NCBI GenBank assembly: GCA_963839925.1
Contig: CAWIWV010000001.1
Coordinates: forward strand, 186,001-250,000
Direction of reading: 5' to 3'
Length of the DNA stretch: 64,000 bases
Origin: Bog-756 sp963839925
GTDB lineage: Bacteria > Actinomycetota > Acidimicrobiia > Acidimicrobiales > RAAP-2
Positions within the stretch are counted from its first letter, which is position 1. Every line of letters begins with the position of its first letter. Of this stretch, positions 42,132 to 51,028 are shown in pieces. A program made the position numbers and the translations under genes. The notes below the pieces were generated by a model. It saw nothing but the letters and a program-made list of their open reading frames with translations, searched no databases and had not been told where the DNA came from.

Positions 42132-45100
42132 AGATTGCGCCGGTAGGCGCCGCCGACTTCGAAGAGGGTCGCCGTGATCTCGCCGAGTGAGGCATGGCGC
42201 ACCGTGCTCATGAGCTCGGCGAAGACGTTTCCCCGTTCGAGCGCGGTGCGACGGAGCGCTTCGAGCGCCGCCTCCCGATCGGAAGCATGGCGGCGCTGGA
42301 AGTCCTGAAGTCGGTCCAGTTGACGCCGTTTCTCCTCTTCGGTCGATCGGGCGAGCTCGATCGACTCGAAACGCTCCTCCGGACCGGGCGCGGTGAAGGT
42401 GTTGACACCCACGATGGGGAGCGATCCGTCGTGCTTCCGGTGTTCGTAGAGCATCGAGTCGTCCTGGATGCGCCCACGCTGGTAGCCGGTCTCCATGGCA
42501 CCGAGGACGCCGCCCCGTTCGCTGATCCGTTCCAGCTCGTCGAGGACCGCCCGCTCGACGAGGTCGGTGAGCTCCTCGACGACGAAGCTTCCCTGGAGGG
42601 GATTCTCGTTCATCGCGAGACCCCACTCCTTGTTGATGATCATCTGAATCGCCAGGGCACGTCGCACCGACTCGTCGGTCGGAGTGGTCACCGCCTCGTC
42701 GTACGCGTTGGTGTGCAGACTGTTGGCGTTGTCGTAGATCGCACAGAGCGCCTGCAGGGTGGTCCGGATGTCGTTGAACGCCATCTCCTGAGCATGCAGT
42801 GAGCGTCCCGAAGTCTGGACGTGGTACTTGAGTTTCTGCGAGCGCTCGGAGCCGCCGTAGCGCTCTTTCATCGCGATGGCCCAGATCCGGCGCGCGACTC
42901 GTCCGATGACCGTGTACTCGGGGTCCATGCCGTTCGAGAAGAAGAACGAGAGGTTCGGCGCGAAGTCGTCGACTGCCATGCCGCGGGCGAGGTAGGACTC
43001 CACGTAGGTGAAGGCGTTGGCGAGGGTGAAGGCCAGTTGGGTGATCGGGTTCGCGCCTGCTTCGGCAATGTGGTAGCCGGAGATGGACACCGAATAGAAG
43101 TTGCGCACCTGGTGCTCGATGAACCACTCCTGCATGTCGGCCATCACCCCGAGCGAGAACTCGGTGGAGAAGATGCAGGTGTTCTGCCCCTGGTCCTCTT
43201 TGAGGATGTCGGCCTGGACGGTGCCCCGCACCGTGCGGAGCACTTCCGCGGTGACAGTGGCCGCTTCCTCGGTGGTGACCGGCCGCCCTTGCTCGACCTC
43301 GAGACGGTCGATGCGTTGATCGATGGCGGTGTTGAGGAACATCGCCAGAATGGTCGGTGCCGGACCGTTGATGGTCATCGACACCGAGGTGGTCGGATCG
43401 GAGAGGTCGAATCCGTCGAAGAGCGCCTTCATGTCGTCAAGGGTGGCAATCGAGACACCGGACGTCCCGATCTTTCCGTAGATGTCGGGTCGCTCGTCGG
43501 GGTCGCGACCATAGAGGGTGACCGAGTCGAATGCGGTGGAGAGACGGGTCGCCGGCTGTCCTTCGGCGAGCAGGTGGAAGCGACGGTTGGTCCGGAACGG
43601 GTCGCCTTCACCGGCGAACATCCGAGCCGGGTCCTCACCCTCCCGCTTGAACGGGAAGACGCCGGCGGTGAAGGGGAAGTGACCGGGAAGGTGCTCCGCG
43701 CGGAGCCACCGGAGCAGCTCGGCATGGTCGCTGATCCGGGGGAGCGCGACCCTCGAGATCGGCGTTCCCGACAGTGAGGTGCGCGACGGCCGGTCCGAGT
43801 CCGATCGAATCTCCTTCCACTCGTCGAGGAGCCGCCGGGCGTCGGGATCCCGCTCCTCATCGAGCGCGGCTGCCAACGCACCGAGTCCACCGGAGTCGAT
43901 GCCGCGCCGCTCGCACTCGTCCAGTGCGCCGGCCACCTGCTCGTACCTGCGGACCTCGTCGACCAGGCGATCAGTCGTGTCGTGGTAGCCGGCGACGGTC
44001 TCTGCGACCTCGGCCAGGTAGCCACGGCGCTGTGCGGGGATGATCGGTGCCGCCTCTGTCGACGTGTGGACTTGGGTCGGAGGAAGCAGACCGACTGTCG
44101 CGATCAGGCCCTTGCCCACCAGTTCCTCTTTGAGGTGGTGAAACAGTGCGGTGACGCCATCGTCGTTGAACCGGGAGGCGATGGTGCCGAACACCGGTTC
44201 CTGATCCGCAACGCCTGTCGAGCCCCGATGGTCCCGTTGCCATTGGCGACGGACCTGACGGAGGGCGTCGTCGGCACCGCGTCGATCGAACTTGTTGATC
44301 GCGACGACATCGGCCAGTTCGAGCATGTCGATCTTTTCCAACTGGGATGCCGCGCCGTACTCGGGGGTCATCACGTAAAGGGACATGTCGGCGATGTCGG
44401 TGACTGCGGCGTCGCCCTGGCCGATACCCGGCGTCTCGACGATGACCAGATCGAAACCCGCTGCCGCGCAGGCCGCGATCACCAGCGGGAGCCGATCGGG
44501 TAGCTCGGAGATCGCTCCCCGGGTGGCGAGCGAGCGAAAGAAGACCGTCGAGGTGTCGATGGCGTTCATCCGGATGCGGTCCCCGAGCAGCGCCCCGCCT
44601 CCGCGCCGCCGGGTCGGGTCGACCGCCAGGACGGCGATCGAGAGCTTGTCCTCCTGGTCGAGACGGAACCGTCGGATGATCTCGTCGGTGAGTGAGGATT
44701 TCCCCGATCCGCCGGTCCCGGTGATGCCGAGCACCGGTGATGGACGTCGGGCGGCAAGAGCGAGCAACTGATCGCGCTCTGGTTGGTCGATTGCGTCCGC
44801 TTCGAGGCAGGTGATCCACCGGGCAAGGGCTGCTTGGTCGCCCGCCTCCAACTCCGCAAGCGGCGGCAAGGAGTCGTGTGCGAGGTCGCGGTCGCACTCT
44901 TCGATGAGCAGGTTGATCATCTGGTCGAGACCGAGGCGCTGCCCGTCGGACGGCGAGAAGATCCGCCGCACCCCGTAGGCCTCGAGCTCGGCGATCTCCG
45001 ACGGGACGATCACTCCGCCGCCCCCGCCGTAGACCGAGATGTCGCCCCGGCCCTCTGCCGCGCAACCGATCGACCAGGTAGCGGAAGTACTCGAGGTGGC

Positions 45101-45326
45101 CACCTTGGTACGAACTGATCGCGACTCCCTGCACGTCTTCTGCGAGCGCGGCCCTGACCACTTCGTCTACCGAGCGGTTGTGTCCGAGGTGGATCACTTC
45201 GGCGCCCTGGGACTGCAGGAGCCTCCGCATGATGTTGATGGCGGCGTCGTGCCCGTCGAACAGGCTGGCGGCGGTCACGAACCGGACCGGATTGGTCGGC
45301 TGGTGGAGCTGGTGCTCGTTGTTCAC
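42128..45326 (-). pseudogene. icmF: Fused isobutyryl-CoA mutase (IcmF), with one +1 frameshift
   Basis: Architecture of IcmF: B12-binding domain (SLFDGHDAAINIMRR), MeaI-like GTPase chaperone (GTGGSGKSS) and methylmalonyl-CoA-mutase-type barrel (DQGQNTCIFSTEF, MNENPLQGSF). It interconverts isobutyryl-CoA and butyryl-CoA. The first frame from GTG 45326 breaks in the B12 domain at 45056-45062 (plus-strand TGCCGCG). Dropping one base restores DRLRAEGRGDISVYGGGGG and gives about 1065 aa, the normal family length. No other damage is visible, so it is a recent lesion or sequence error. GGAGAG stands 9 nt before the GTG. Divergent from a TetR gene with two palindromes between. Confidence 0.85.
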
Positions 45327-45421
45327 CGGCCGGACTCTCCGTTCACAGGGATGGCGGGAACTGCCATGTTCCACAAGATTACTACAACGTCCTACTAAAT
45401 AAGTCGAGAGATTCGGCTTCA

Positions 45422-45441
45422 TCGAGTGCCCCCACACTCGA
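45422..45441. promoter_or_regulatory. Second inverted repeat in the icmF-tetR region
   Basis: TCGAGTG (45422-45428) and CACTCGA (45435-45441) are exact 7-nt arms around a 6-nt C-rich centre. It is 11 nt upstream of the TetR-proximal palindrome and could serve the icmF side of the divergent promoter, or form a short hairpin. Confidence 0.4.
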
Positions 45442-45451
45442 CCTCAAACAT

Positions 45452-45470
45452 TGTGTATGTTGGATACACA
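45452..45470. promoter_or_regulatory. Palindromic operator next to the tetR start
   Basis: TGTGTAT-GTTGG-ATACACA, two perfect 7-nt arms with a 5-nt centre, ends one base before GTG 45471 and covers the -10-like TATGTT (45456-45461). Size and place fit TetR autorepression and control of icmF. Confidence 0.7.
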
Positions 45471-46121
45471 GTGAATCGAACCCAGTCGGGAACAGTAGAA
45501 CGAGGTGGCACAGCGACCGGCTTGCGGGCGGCCCACGTCGAGGACACCAGGCGGGCGTTGCTCGACGCCGCACGGGAGCTCTTCGCGTCGAACGGCTACC
45601 AGGCGACTCGGACCGAGGAGATCGTGCAGCGGGCGGGACTGACTCGCGGGGCGCTCTACCACCACTTCCGCGACAAGGAGGACCTCTTTCGTGCTGTCTA
45701 CGAAGAGGCCGCGCGAGAAGTGGACCGGCAGCTGCGGCGTCGCTCCGACGACAACCAACCTGATGCATGGTCCCTCTTCCGACTCAACAGCGAGATCTAT
45801 CTGGACGCAGCGTCCTCCGACCCGGCCTACCGGCAGATCGTCCTCATCGACGGTCCTGCCGTCTGTGGTTGGGACAGCCTGTCCCGACGAACGGACGGAC
45901 CGACCAGAAAGATCGTCGACTATGTGGCCGACGCGATCGAGGAGGGCTCGATCGAACCCCAGCCGGTCGAGCCGCTGGCCCATCTCCTGTCCACGCTGGG
46001 CGTGAGCTCGGCGATGTACGTCGCCCACGCGGAGGACCCCGCCAAAGCGCGGCGCGAGATCAGTGAGTGCAACGACCGGCTTCTCGCGGGTCTGCGGGCA
46101 CACCAGACCGAAGAGCAGTAG
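45471..46121 (+). CDS. TetR-family transcriptional regulator
   Basis: A 216-aa regulator: RRALLDAARELFASNGYQATRTEEIVQRAGLTRGALYHHFRDKEDLF is the classic TetR domain and HTH. The GTG at 45471 directly follows a 19-nt palindrome and has no Shine-Dalgarno, so leaderless translation is likely. It is divergent from icmF and followed by an acyl-CoA dehydrogenase after 26 nt. It therefore probably controls branched acyl-CoA use in both directions. Confidence 0.9.
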   Translation: MNRTQSGTVERGGTATGLRAAHVEDTRRALLDAARELFASNGYQATRTEEIVQRAGLTRGALYHHFRDKEDLFRAVYEEAAREVDRQLRRRSDDNQPDAWSLFRLNSEIYLDAASSDPAYRQIVLIDGPAVCGWDSLSRRTDGPTRKIVDYVADAIEEGSIEPQPVEPLAHLLSTLGVSSAMYVAHAEDPAKARREISECNDRLLAGLRAHQTEEQ

Positions 46122-46147
46122 AAGAGCAGCAACGAAAGGACACTGAC

Positions 46148-47449
46148 ATGGCTTGGGATTTCTCCACGGAGCCGGAGTTTCAAGAGAAGCTCGACTGGGC
46201 TCGCGAGTTCGTCCAGAACAAGATCGAACCGCTCGACATCCTCTATCCGCATCGACAGTTCCATCCGCTCGACGACGAGCTGCGCCCGATCGTCGACCCG
46301 ATGAAGCAAGAAGTCCGTGATCACGACCTGTGGGCCGCCCACCTGGGGCCCGAGCTCGGTGGCAAGGGTTACGGACAGGTCAAGCTGGCGCTGCTCAACG
46401 AGATCCTCGGGGTGTCGGCATGGGCGCCGATCGTGTTCGGGACCCAGGCCCCCGACACCGGCAATGCCGAGATCATCGCCCACTACGGCACCGACGAGCA
46501 GAAGGAGAAGTACCTCCAGCCGCTGCTGAACGGCGAGTGCTTCTCGTGCTACTCGATGACCGAACCCCAGGCCGGTTCCGATCCCCAGCAGTTCACCACC
46601 CGGGCGGTCAAGGACGGAGACGAATGGGTCATCAACGGATGGAAGTTCTTCTCCTCGAATGCCCGAACCTCTTCGTTCCTCATCGTCATGGCTATCACCG
46701 ATCCCGACGTGAGCATCTACCAGGGTGCCTCGATGTTTCTGGTGCCGACGGACACCCCCGGCGTCATCATGGAGCGCCAGGTCGGGCTGGCCGGCGAATC
46801 CCCCGAAGAAGGGATGCACGCGCTCATCCATTACCAGGACGTGCGGGTCCCGGCCGACAGCCTGCTCGGGGGCGAGGGGCAGGCCTTCGTCATCGCCCAG
46901 ACCCGCCTCGGGGGTGGGCGCGTCCACCACGCGATGCGGTCGGTCGCCACCTGCCAACGGGCACTCGACCTCCTCTGCGAGCGGGTGCTCGGCCGCGAGA
47001 CCCAAGGCAGCCTGCTCGCCCGCAAGCAGTTCATCCAGGGCGACATCGCCGACTCCTATGCCGAGCTCGCCCAGTTCCGGCTGCTGGTGCTGTACACGGC
47101 ATGGGAGATCGACCAGGTGGGCGACTACCGCCAGACCCGCAAGAACATCGCGGCGATCAAGGCGCTCACCCCGAAGGTCGTCCACGACGCGGTCTGGCGC
47201 TCGATGCACGCGCATGGCGCGTTGGGTGTGTCCAACGAGATGCCCTTCGGGTGGATGTGGATGACCGCACCGATCATGAGCGTGGTCGACGGCCCGACCG
47301 AGGTCCACAAGGTGACCGTCGCCCGCGAGGTGCTGAAGGGGTACGAGCCCTCCCCGGGTCTCTGGCCGACCGCTCATGTGCCGGCCAAGCGGGCCGAGGC
47401 TCGTGAGAAGCTGGCCGCCATGATCGAACACACCGTCGGCAACTCCTGA
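46148..47449 (+). CDS. Acyl-CoA dehydrogenase, ACAD10/11-like
   Basis: A 433-aa dehydrogenase: SMTEPQAGSDPQQFTTRA, INGWKFFSSNA, LGGGRVHHAMRSVATCQRALD and VVDGPTEVHKVTVAREVL. An Asp in DGPTEVH replaces the usual Glu of EGTxEIQ, as in ACAD10/11-type enzymes active on unusual or long acyl chains. AAAGGA precedes ATG 46148. It starts an apparent unit with a quinone-oxidoreductase-like gene, a crotonase and a PNPOx-like protein. Confidence 0.9.
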   Translation: MAWDFSTEPEFQEKLDWAREFVQNKIEPLDILYPHRQFHPLDDELRPIVDPMKQEVRDHDLWAAHLGPELGGKGYGQVKLALLNEILGVSAWAPIVFGTQAPDTGNAEIIAHYGTDEQKEKYLQPLLNGECFSCYSMTEPQAGSDPQQFTTRAVKDGDEWVINGWKFFSSNARTSSFLIVMAITDPDVSIYQGASMFLVPTDTPGVIMERQVGLAGESPEEGMHALIHYQDVRVPADSLLGGEGQAFVIAQTRLGGGRVHHAMRSVATCQRALDLLCERVLGRETQGSLLARKQFIQGDIADSYAELAQFRLLVLYTAWEIDQVGDYRQTRKNIAAIKALTPKVVHDAVWRSMHAHGALGVSNEMPFGWMWMTAPIMSVVDGPTEVHKVTVAREVLKGYEPSPGLWPTAHVPAKRAEAREKLAAMIEHTVGNS

Positions 47450-47459
47450 GTCGCGATCC

Positions 47460-48437
47460 GTGCGCGCTGCCCGGTGCCACCACTACGGACCGCCCGACTC
47501 GGTCGTGGTCGAAGAGGTCGACGACCCGGTCCCCTCCGAGGGCCAGGTGGTCGTCGACGTCGCCGCAGCGGCGCTCAACTTTCCCGACGTGCTGGTAGTC
47601 GCCGATCAGTACCAGATCACCATTCCCCTTCCTTTCACCGTGGGAAGCGAGTTCGCCGGAACGGTGCGTTCGGTCGGTGCCGGCGTCGAGGGAGTTTCGG
47701 TCGGTGACCGGGTGATGGCGTCGGTGCTCTTCGGGGCATTCGCCGAGCAGATCGCCCTGCCGGCGGCGTCACTCGTACCGGTCGATCCCGCAGTGGACTT
47801 GTCGGTTGCGGCCGCGTCCGGGGTGGCTCACCAGACCGCCTACCACGCGCTCCGCAGTGTGGCCCGGGTGCAGCCCGGCGAGTGGGTCGTCGTGCTCGGT
47901 GCGGCCGGAGGGGTGGGCCTCGCCGCGGTCGAGTTGGCGACGCAACTCGGAGCCCGGGTCATCGCGGCGGCGTCTTCGCCCGAGAAGATCGCCCTGTGTG
48001 TCGAATGCGGAGCAGAGGCAGGCGTCGACTACACGACCGAAGATCTCAAGGTCCGGATCAAGGAGATCACCGAGGGGGGCGCCCACGTCGTCATCGATCC
48101 CGTGGGAGGTTCGAACTCCGAGCAGGCGCTCCGGGCGATGCGCTGGGGAGGTCGTTTCGTCACGGTCGGATTCGCCTCGGGCGAGATTCCCCGCATCCCG
48201 CTCAACCTCGTGTTGTTGAAGGGCGTGATCGTGACCGGGTTCACCATGGAGGGCTTCGTCCGGAACCATGGCGCGGATCGCGCACGGGATCTGACCGAAC
48301 TGGCCGAGCTGGCCCGCACGGGCCGCGCCGCGCCGCACATCTCGGCCACCTATTCCTTGGACCAGGTGGGCAGGGCTCTGTCCGACCTCGCCGAGCGCCG
48401 GGCGATGGGCAAGGTTCTGGTAGACCCCACCCTATGA
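47460..48437 (+). CDS. NADPH:quinone oxidoreductase-like medium-chain dehydrogenase
   Basis: A 325-aa medium-chain oxidoreductase without the structural-zinc cysteines: RCHHYGPPDSVVVEEVDDP, LNFPDVLVV, SEFAGTV, VLGAAGGVGLAAVELATQLGA and GGRFVTVGFASGEIP. It would reduce a quinone or enone with NADPH. GTG 47460 lies 10 nt after the previous stop. Stop and next ATG overlap (ATGA). Crotonyl-CoA-reductase-like roles are possible but not shown. Confidence 0.88.
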   Translation: MRAARCHHYGPPDSVVVEEVDDPVPSEGQVVVDVAAAALNFPDVLVVADQYQITIPLPFTVGSEFAGTVRSVGAGVEGVSVGDRVMASVLFGAFAEQIALPAASLVPVDPAVDLSVAAASGVAHQTAYHALRSVARVQPGEWVVVLGAAGGVGLAAVELATQLGARVIAAASSPEKIALCVECGAEAGVDYTTEDLKVRIKEITEGGAHVVIDPVGGSNSEQALRAMRWGGRFVTVGFASGEIPRIPLNLVLLKGVIVTGFTMEGFVRNHGADRARDLTELAELARTGRAAPHISATYSLDQVGRALSDLAERRAMGKVLVDPTL

Positions 48438-49117
48438 GCCAAGCTTCAGGCCAGGCGGTCGACCTCACGACTGGCGAGGGGTACCTGGTCGCCACCGTCG
48501 ACGACGGCAAGGCGAACGCGCTGACCTTCGAGTTGGTCGACGAGATGCGTGCGACAATCGCCGAAGCCTCCGAGCGCGGCAAGCCGCTCGTCCTCAGTGG
48601 GAGGGACGGCTGCTTCTCCGCCGGATTCGACCTGAAGGTGATGAACAGCGGGGATCAGGAGCTCGCCTCATCGTTGTTCTCGGCGGGTGCGGTCCTCTAT
48701 CGCGAGCTCATCGAGGCTCCGATTCCGGTCGTCGCCTCCTGTACCGGTCATGCGCTCGCCGGTGGAGCGCTGCTGCTGTTGAGCGCGGACTACCGGATCG
48801 GACGATCCGGGTCCTACCGGATCGGGTTCAACGAGGTTCCCATCGGGATGGCGCTGCCCTCGTTTGCGATCGCGATCGCCGCCCACCGGCTCGAACCCAG
48901 GTTCCTCACCTCTGCACTCGCGTTTGGCGACGTTGTCTCGCCCGACCGCGCGGTGGAGATCGGTCTGCTGGACGAGGTGGCCGATGACCCTCTCGCTCGA
49001 GCGTGCTCGCTGGCCGAGCGGCTTGCCGGACTGCCGGCACGCGCGTTCGGGACGACCAAGCGGCGCATCTGGAGAGGGCTTCGCCAGGAGCTGGCCGCTC
49101 TCGAAGGACCCGCCTGA
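48434..49117 (+). CDS. Enoyl-CoA hydratase/isomerase (crotonase family)
   Basis: A 227-aa crotonase-family protein, shorter than the usual 260. GYLVATVDDGKANALT, SGRDGCFSAGFDL and HALAGGALLLLSADYRIG form the substrate and oxyanion regions. The catalytic Glu pair is not obvious (FNEVPIGMALP). The family includes hydratases, isomerases and thioesterases. Coupled to the preceding reductase; the PNPOx-like gene follows 5 nt later. Confidence 0.87.
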   Translation: MSQASGQAVDLTTGEGYLVATVDDGKANALTFELVDEMRATIAEASERGKPLVLSGRDGCFSAGFDLKVMNSGDQELASSLFSAGAVLYRELIEAPIPVVASCTGHALAGGALLLLSADYRIGRSGSYRIGFNEVPIGMALPSFAIAIAAHRLEPRFLTSALAFGDVVSPDRAVEIGLLDEVADDPLARACSLAERLAGLPARAFGTTKRRIWRGLRQELAALEGPA

Positions 49118-49122
49118 TCCGG

Positions 49123-49605
49123 ATGACAACGGGGCCGGCGGAACCCGAACGGGAAGACCTCAGGCTCTACGGCGGCCCGAGCGGTCACGACGCCTTGGCG
49201 TGGACCTGGGTCGAATCACAGTTGCGGTCGGCCGGCACCTACTGGGTGGTTGCTCGCACCCCCGGCCATCCGCACCCGCGCCCGGTCTGGGGCGTGTGGC
49301 ATGCCGGACGCCTCTTCTTGTCCATCGGGACGCCGGCCACCGGTCGAGCGCTCGCTTTCGATCCGACGGTCACCGTCCATCTCGACAGCGGCACCGAGGT
49401 GGTGATCGTCGAGGGTCGTGCCGAAGGAGAGTGTCTCGACGGAGAGGTCCTGGCGCTCTACGACGAGAAGTACGACTGGTCCTACGACGTCACCGAATAC
49501 GGACCGCTCATCACCGTCGCCCCGAGCATCGTTCTGGCATGGCAGACCGCCGGGTGGGCCGGACGCGACGGATTCGCGCGTTCCGGTCGGTGGACCTTCG
49601 ACTGA
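49123..49605 (+). CDS. PNPOx-like split-barrel flavin/F420-binding protein
   Basis: A 160-aa protein with the split-barrel pattern WVVARTPGHPHPRPVWGVWHAGRLFL, TGRALAFDPTVTVHL and VVIVEGRAE. Small single-domain members in actinobacteria bind FMN, F420 or haem; which one is used here cannot be told. ATG 49123 follows the crotonase stop by 5 nt. It is the last gene of the unit and ends just before the strong hairpin at 49634. Confidence 0.8.
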   Translation: MTTGPAEPEREDLRLYGGPSGHDALAWTWVESQLRSAGTYWVVARTPGHPHPRPVWGVWHAGRLFLSIGTPATGRALAFDPTVTVHLDSGTEVVIVEGRAEGECLDGEVLALYDEKYDWSYDVTEYGPLITVAPSIVLAWQTAGWAGRDGFARSGRWTFD

Positions 49606-49633
49606 GGCGTCGTCCGAACGGGGGAGCGAGTGA

Positions 49634-49671
49634 CGAAGGACCGCCGGCCGATCCCGACCGGCGGTCCTTCG
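49634..49671. terminator. Bidirectional hairpin terminator
   Basis: CGAAGGACCGCCGG (49634-49647) and its exact complement (49658-49671) form a 14-bp stem with a 10-nt loop. It lies between the convergent PNPOx-like gene and the ABC substrate-binding gene, so it can stop both transcripts. Confidence 0.8.
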
Positions 49672-49687
49672 ACGACTCAGGCGAAGC

Positions 49688-50947
49688 TCAGACGCTCTTG
49701 CCCTTGATCTGGGTTCCGCAGACCGGGTCCGCTCCGCTGATGAGGTGGAATGTCTTCCCGTTGAGCTTGGTCATCCAGAAGCATTCGGTGTCTCCCTGCG
49801 GGCGCTGACTCCAGTCGACCGTCTGGTGGCCGCCCCAGAGCCCGGCCGCATCCCAGTCGGTGATGTGGGAGAGCGAGGTGATCAACGACGCCTGGGTCGG
49901 GTTCGAGCCTGCACCCTTCAGTCCCTGGACGAAGCCGAGGATCGACAGGTAGCCGAGATACTCGGCGAAGGTCGGGTCGGTATGGACGCCGGCGTACTTG
50001 GCGAGGGCGTTTTGAAGTGCCTGGGTCGCCGGAGTGTTCATCTCGGGCGGCTCGAAGTCCGACAGGAAGTCGAGTCCCTGTGCGGCCTGGATCGCGGCCG
50101 GACCCGAGTTGATCAGGTCACCGCCCCCTCCGGTCGCCAGCATGGTCGCCTTCAGGTGCACGTCCTGTTGGTCGAGGGCCGAGACGAGTGCGAACACCGA
50201 GCTGGGTTCTGTGTCCGCGACGAGCCCGTTGATGCCGGCGCTCTTCATGGCCAGCGCGACCGGAGCGACGTTGGTGCTCCCGAAGGGGAAGCTGGTGTTG
50301 AGGTAGCCGGTCTTGATCCCCTGCGCTTCAGCCGAGACAGATGCCTGCTTCGCCGCGGCGGCCGAGCTCGGGGAGACCGAGTACCCGATCGCTCCCAGGT
50401 TGGTGACACCCTGGCTCTTCAAGAACAACCCGGTCGTCGTGTAGACCTTGGTGTAGTCCTCGTTGCCGATGACCGAGAACATGTTGTAGCTCGAAGGCTT
50501 CAACCACTCGAGACCGTCGAACGCGGCGCCGACCACCGGGACCTTGTTCTGGGTGAGGTAGTCCGATGCTTCGAAGGTGAGTGCGGACAGCCCGAGGACC
50601 GCGAAGACATGGTCCTGCTCGACCAACTTCTGCGCGCCGGACAGTGCCTGGGTCGGGCTGGTCTGGGTGTCGGCCACCTGGTAGTTGATCTTGTATCCCT
50701 CGGTCGCCGCGACTCCGATCGCTGCCTTCACCCCGTTGACCGCGGTCCCGAACTCCGAGCCGGCCGGACCCGACAGGTCGGTGAGCACACCCACGGTGTA
50801 GGTCTTGGACGTGTTGGATCCACCGCCACCCCCTGAGGTCGTGGTGCTGCTCGTTGACGGGGAGCTGCTGCATCCCGCCAAGATGAGCAGGCCGGCAGTC
50901 GCCAGTCCGGCTGCCAGGACCTTCTTGCTGCGCTTGCGTTGAGGCAT
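49688..50947 (-). CDS. ABC importer substrate-binding lipoprotein (Liv/branched-chain type)
   Basis: A 419-aa lipoprotein with lipobox LILAGC (about 21-26), a Ser/Gly/Thr linker and a periplasmic-binding fold of class I (TYTVGVLTDLSGPAGSEFG). It would sit outside the membrane and capture a small acid or amide. A GAAGGA lies close to the ATG. It follows the fused ATPase by 81 nt in the unit permease, ATPase, binding protein. By context the ligand may be a pathway substrate rather than an amino acid. Confidence 0.9.
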   Translation of the reverse strand: MPQRKRSKKVLAAGLATAGLLILAGCSSSPSTSSTTTSGGGGGSNTSKTYTVGVLTDLSGPAGSEFGTAVNGVKAAIGVAATEGYKINYQVADTQTSPTQALSGAQKLVEQDHVFAVLGLSALTFEASDYLTQNKVPVVGAAFDGLEWLKPSSYNMFSVIGNEDYTKVYTTTGLFLKSQGVTNLGAIGYSVSPSSAAAAKQASVSAEAQGIKTGYLNTSFPFGSTNVAPVALAMKSAGINGLVADTEPSSVFALVSALDQQDVHLKATMLATGGGGDLINSGPAAIQAAQGLDFLSDFEPPEMNTPATQALQNALAKYAGVHTDPTFAEYLGYLSILGFVQGLKGAGSNPTQASLITSLSHITDWDAAGLWGGHQTVDWSQRPQGDTECFWMTKLNGKTFHLISGADPVCGTQIKGKSV

Positions 50948-51028
50948 GTTCCTTCTTTCTTGATGGTGGATGGGACCTGCAGATGTGACCAAACCGAGTG
51001 CTGCTGTTGCTGAATCGCCGCCGCCCCT

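Noticed and set aside
45056..45063. Programmed ribosomal frameshift in icmF
   Set aside because: No slippery heptamer or stimulatory structure is evident, IcmF is a single continuous protein elsewhere, and the same heptamer causes the lesion at 26105.
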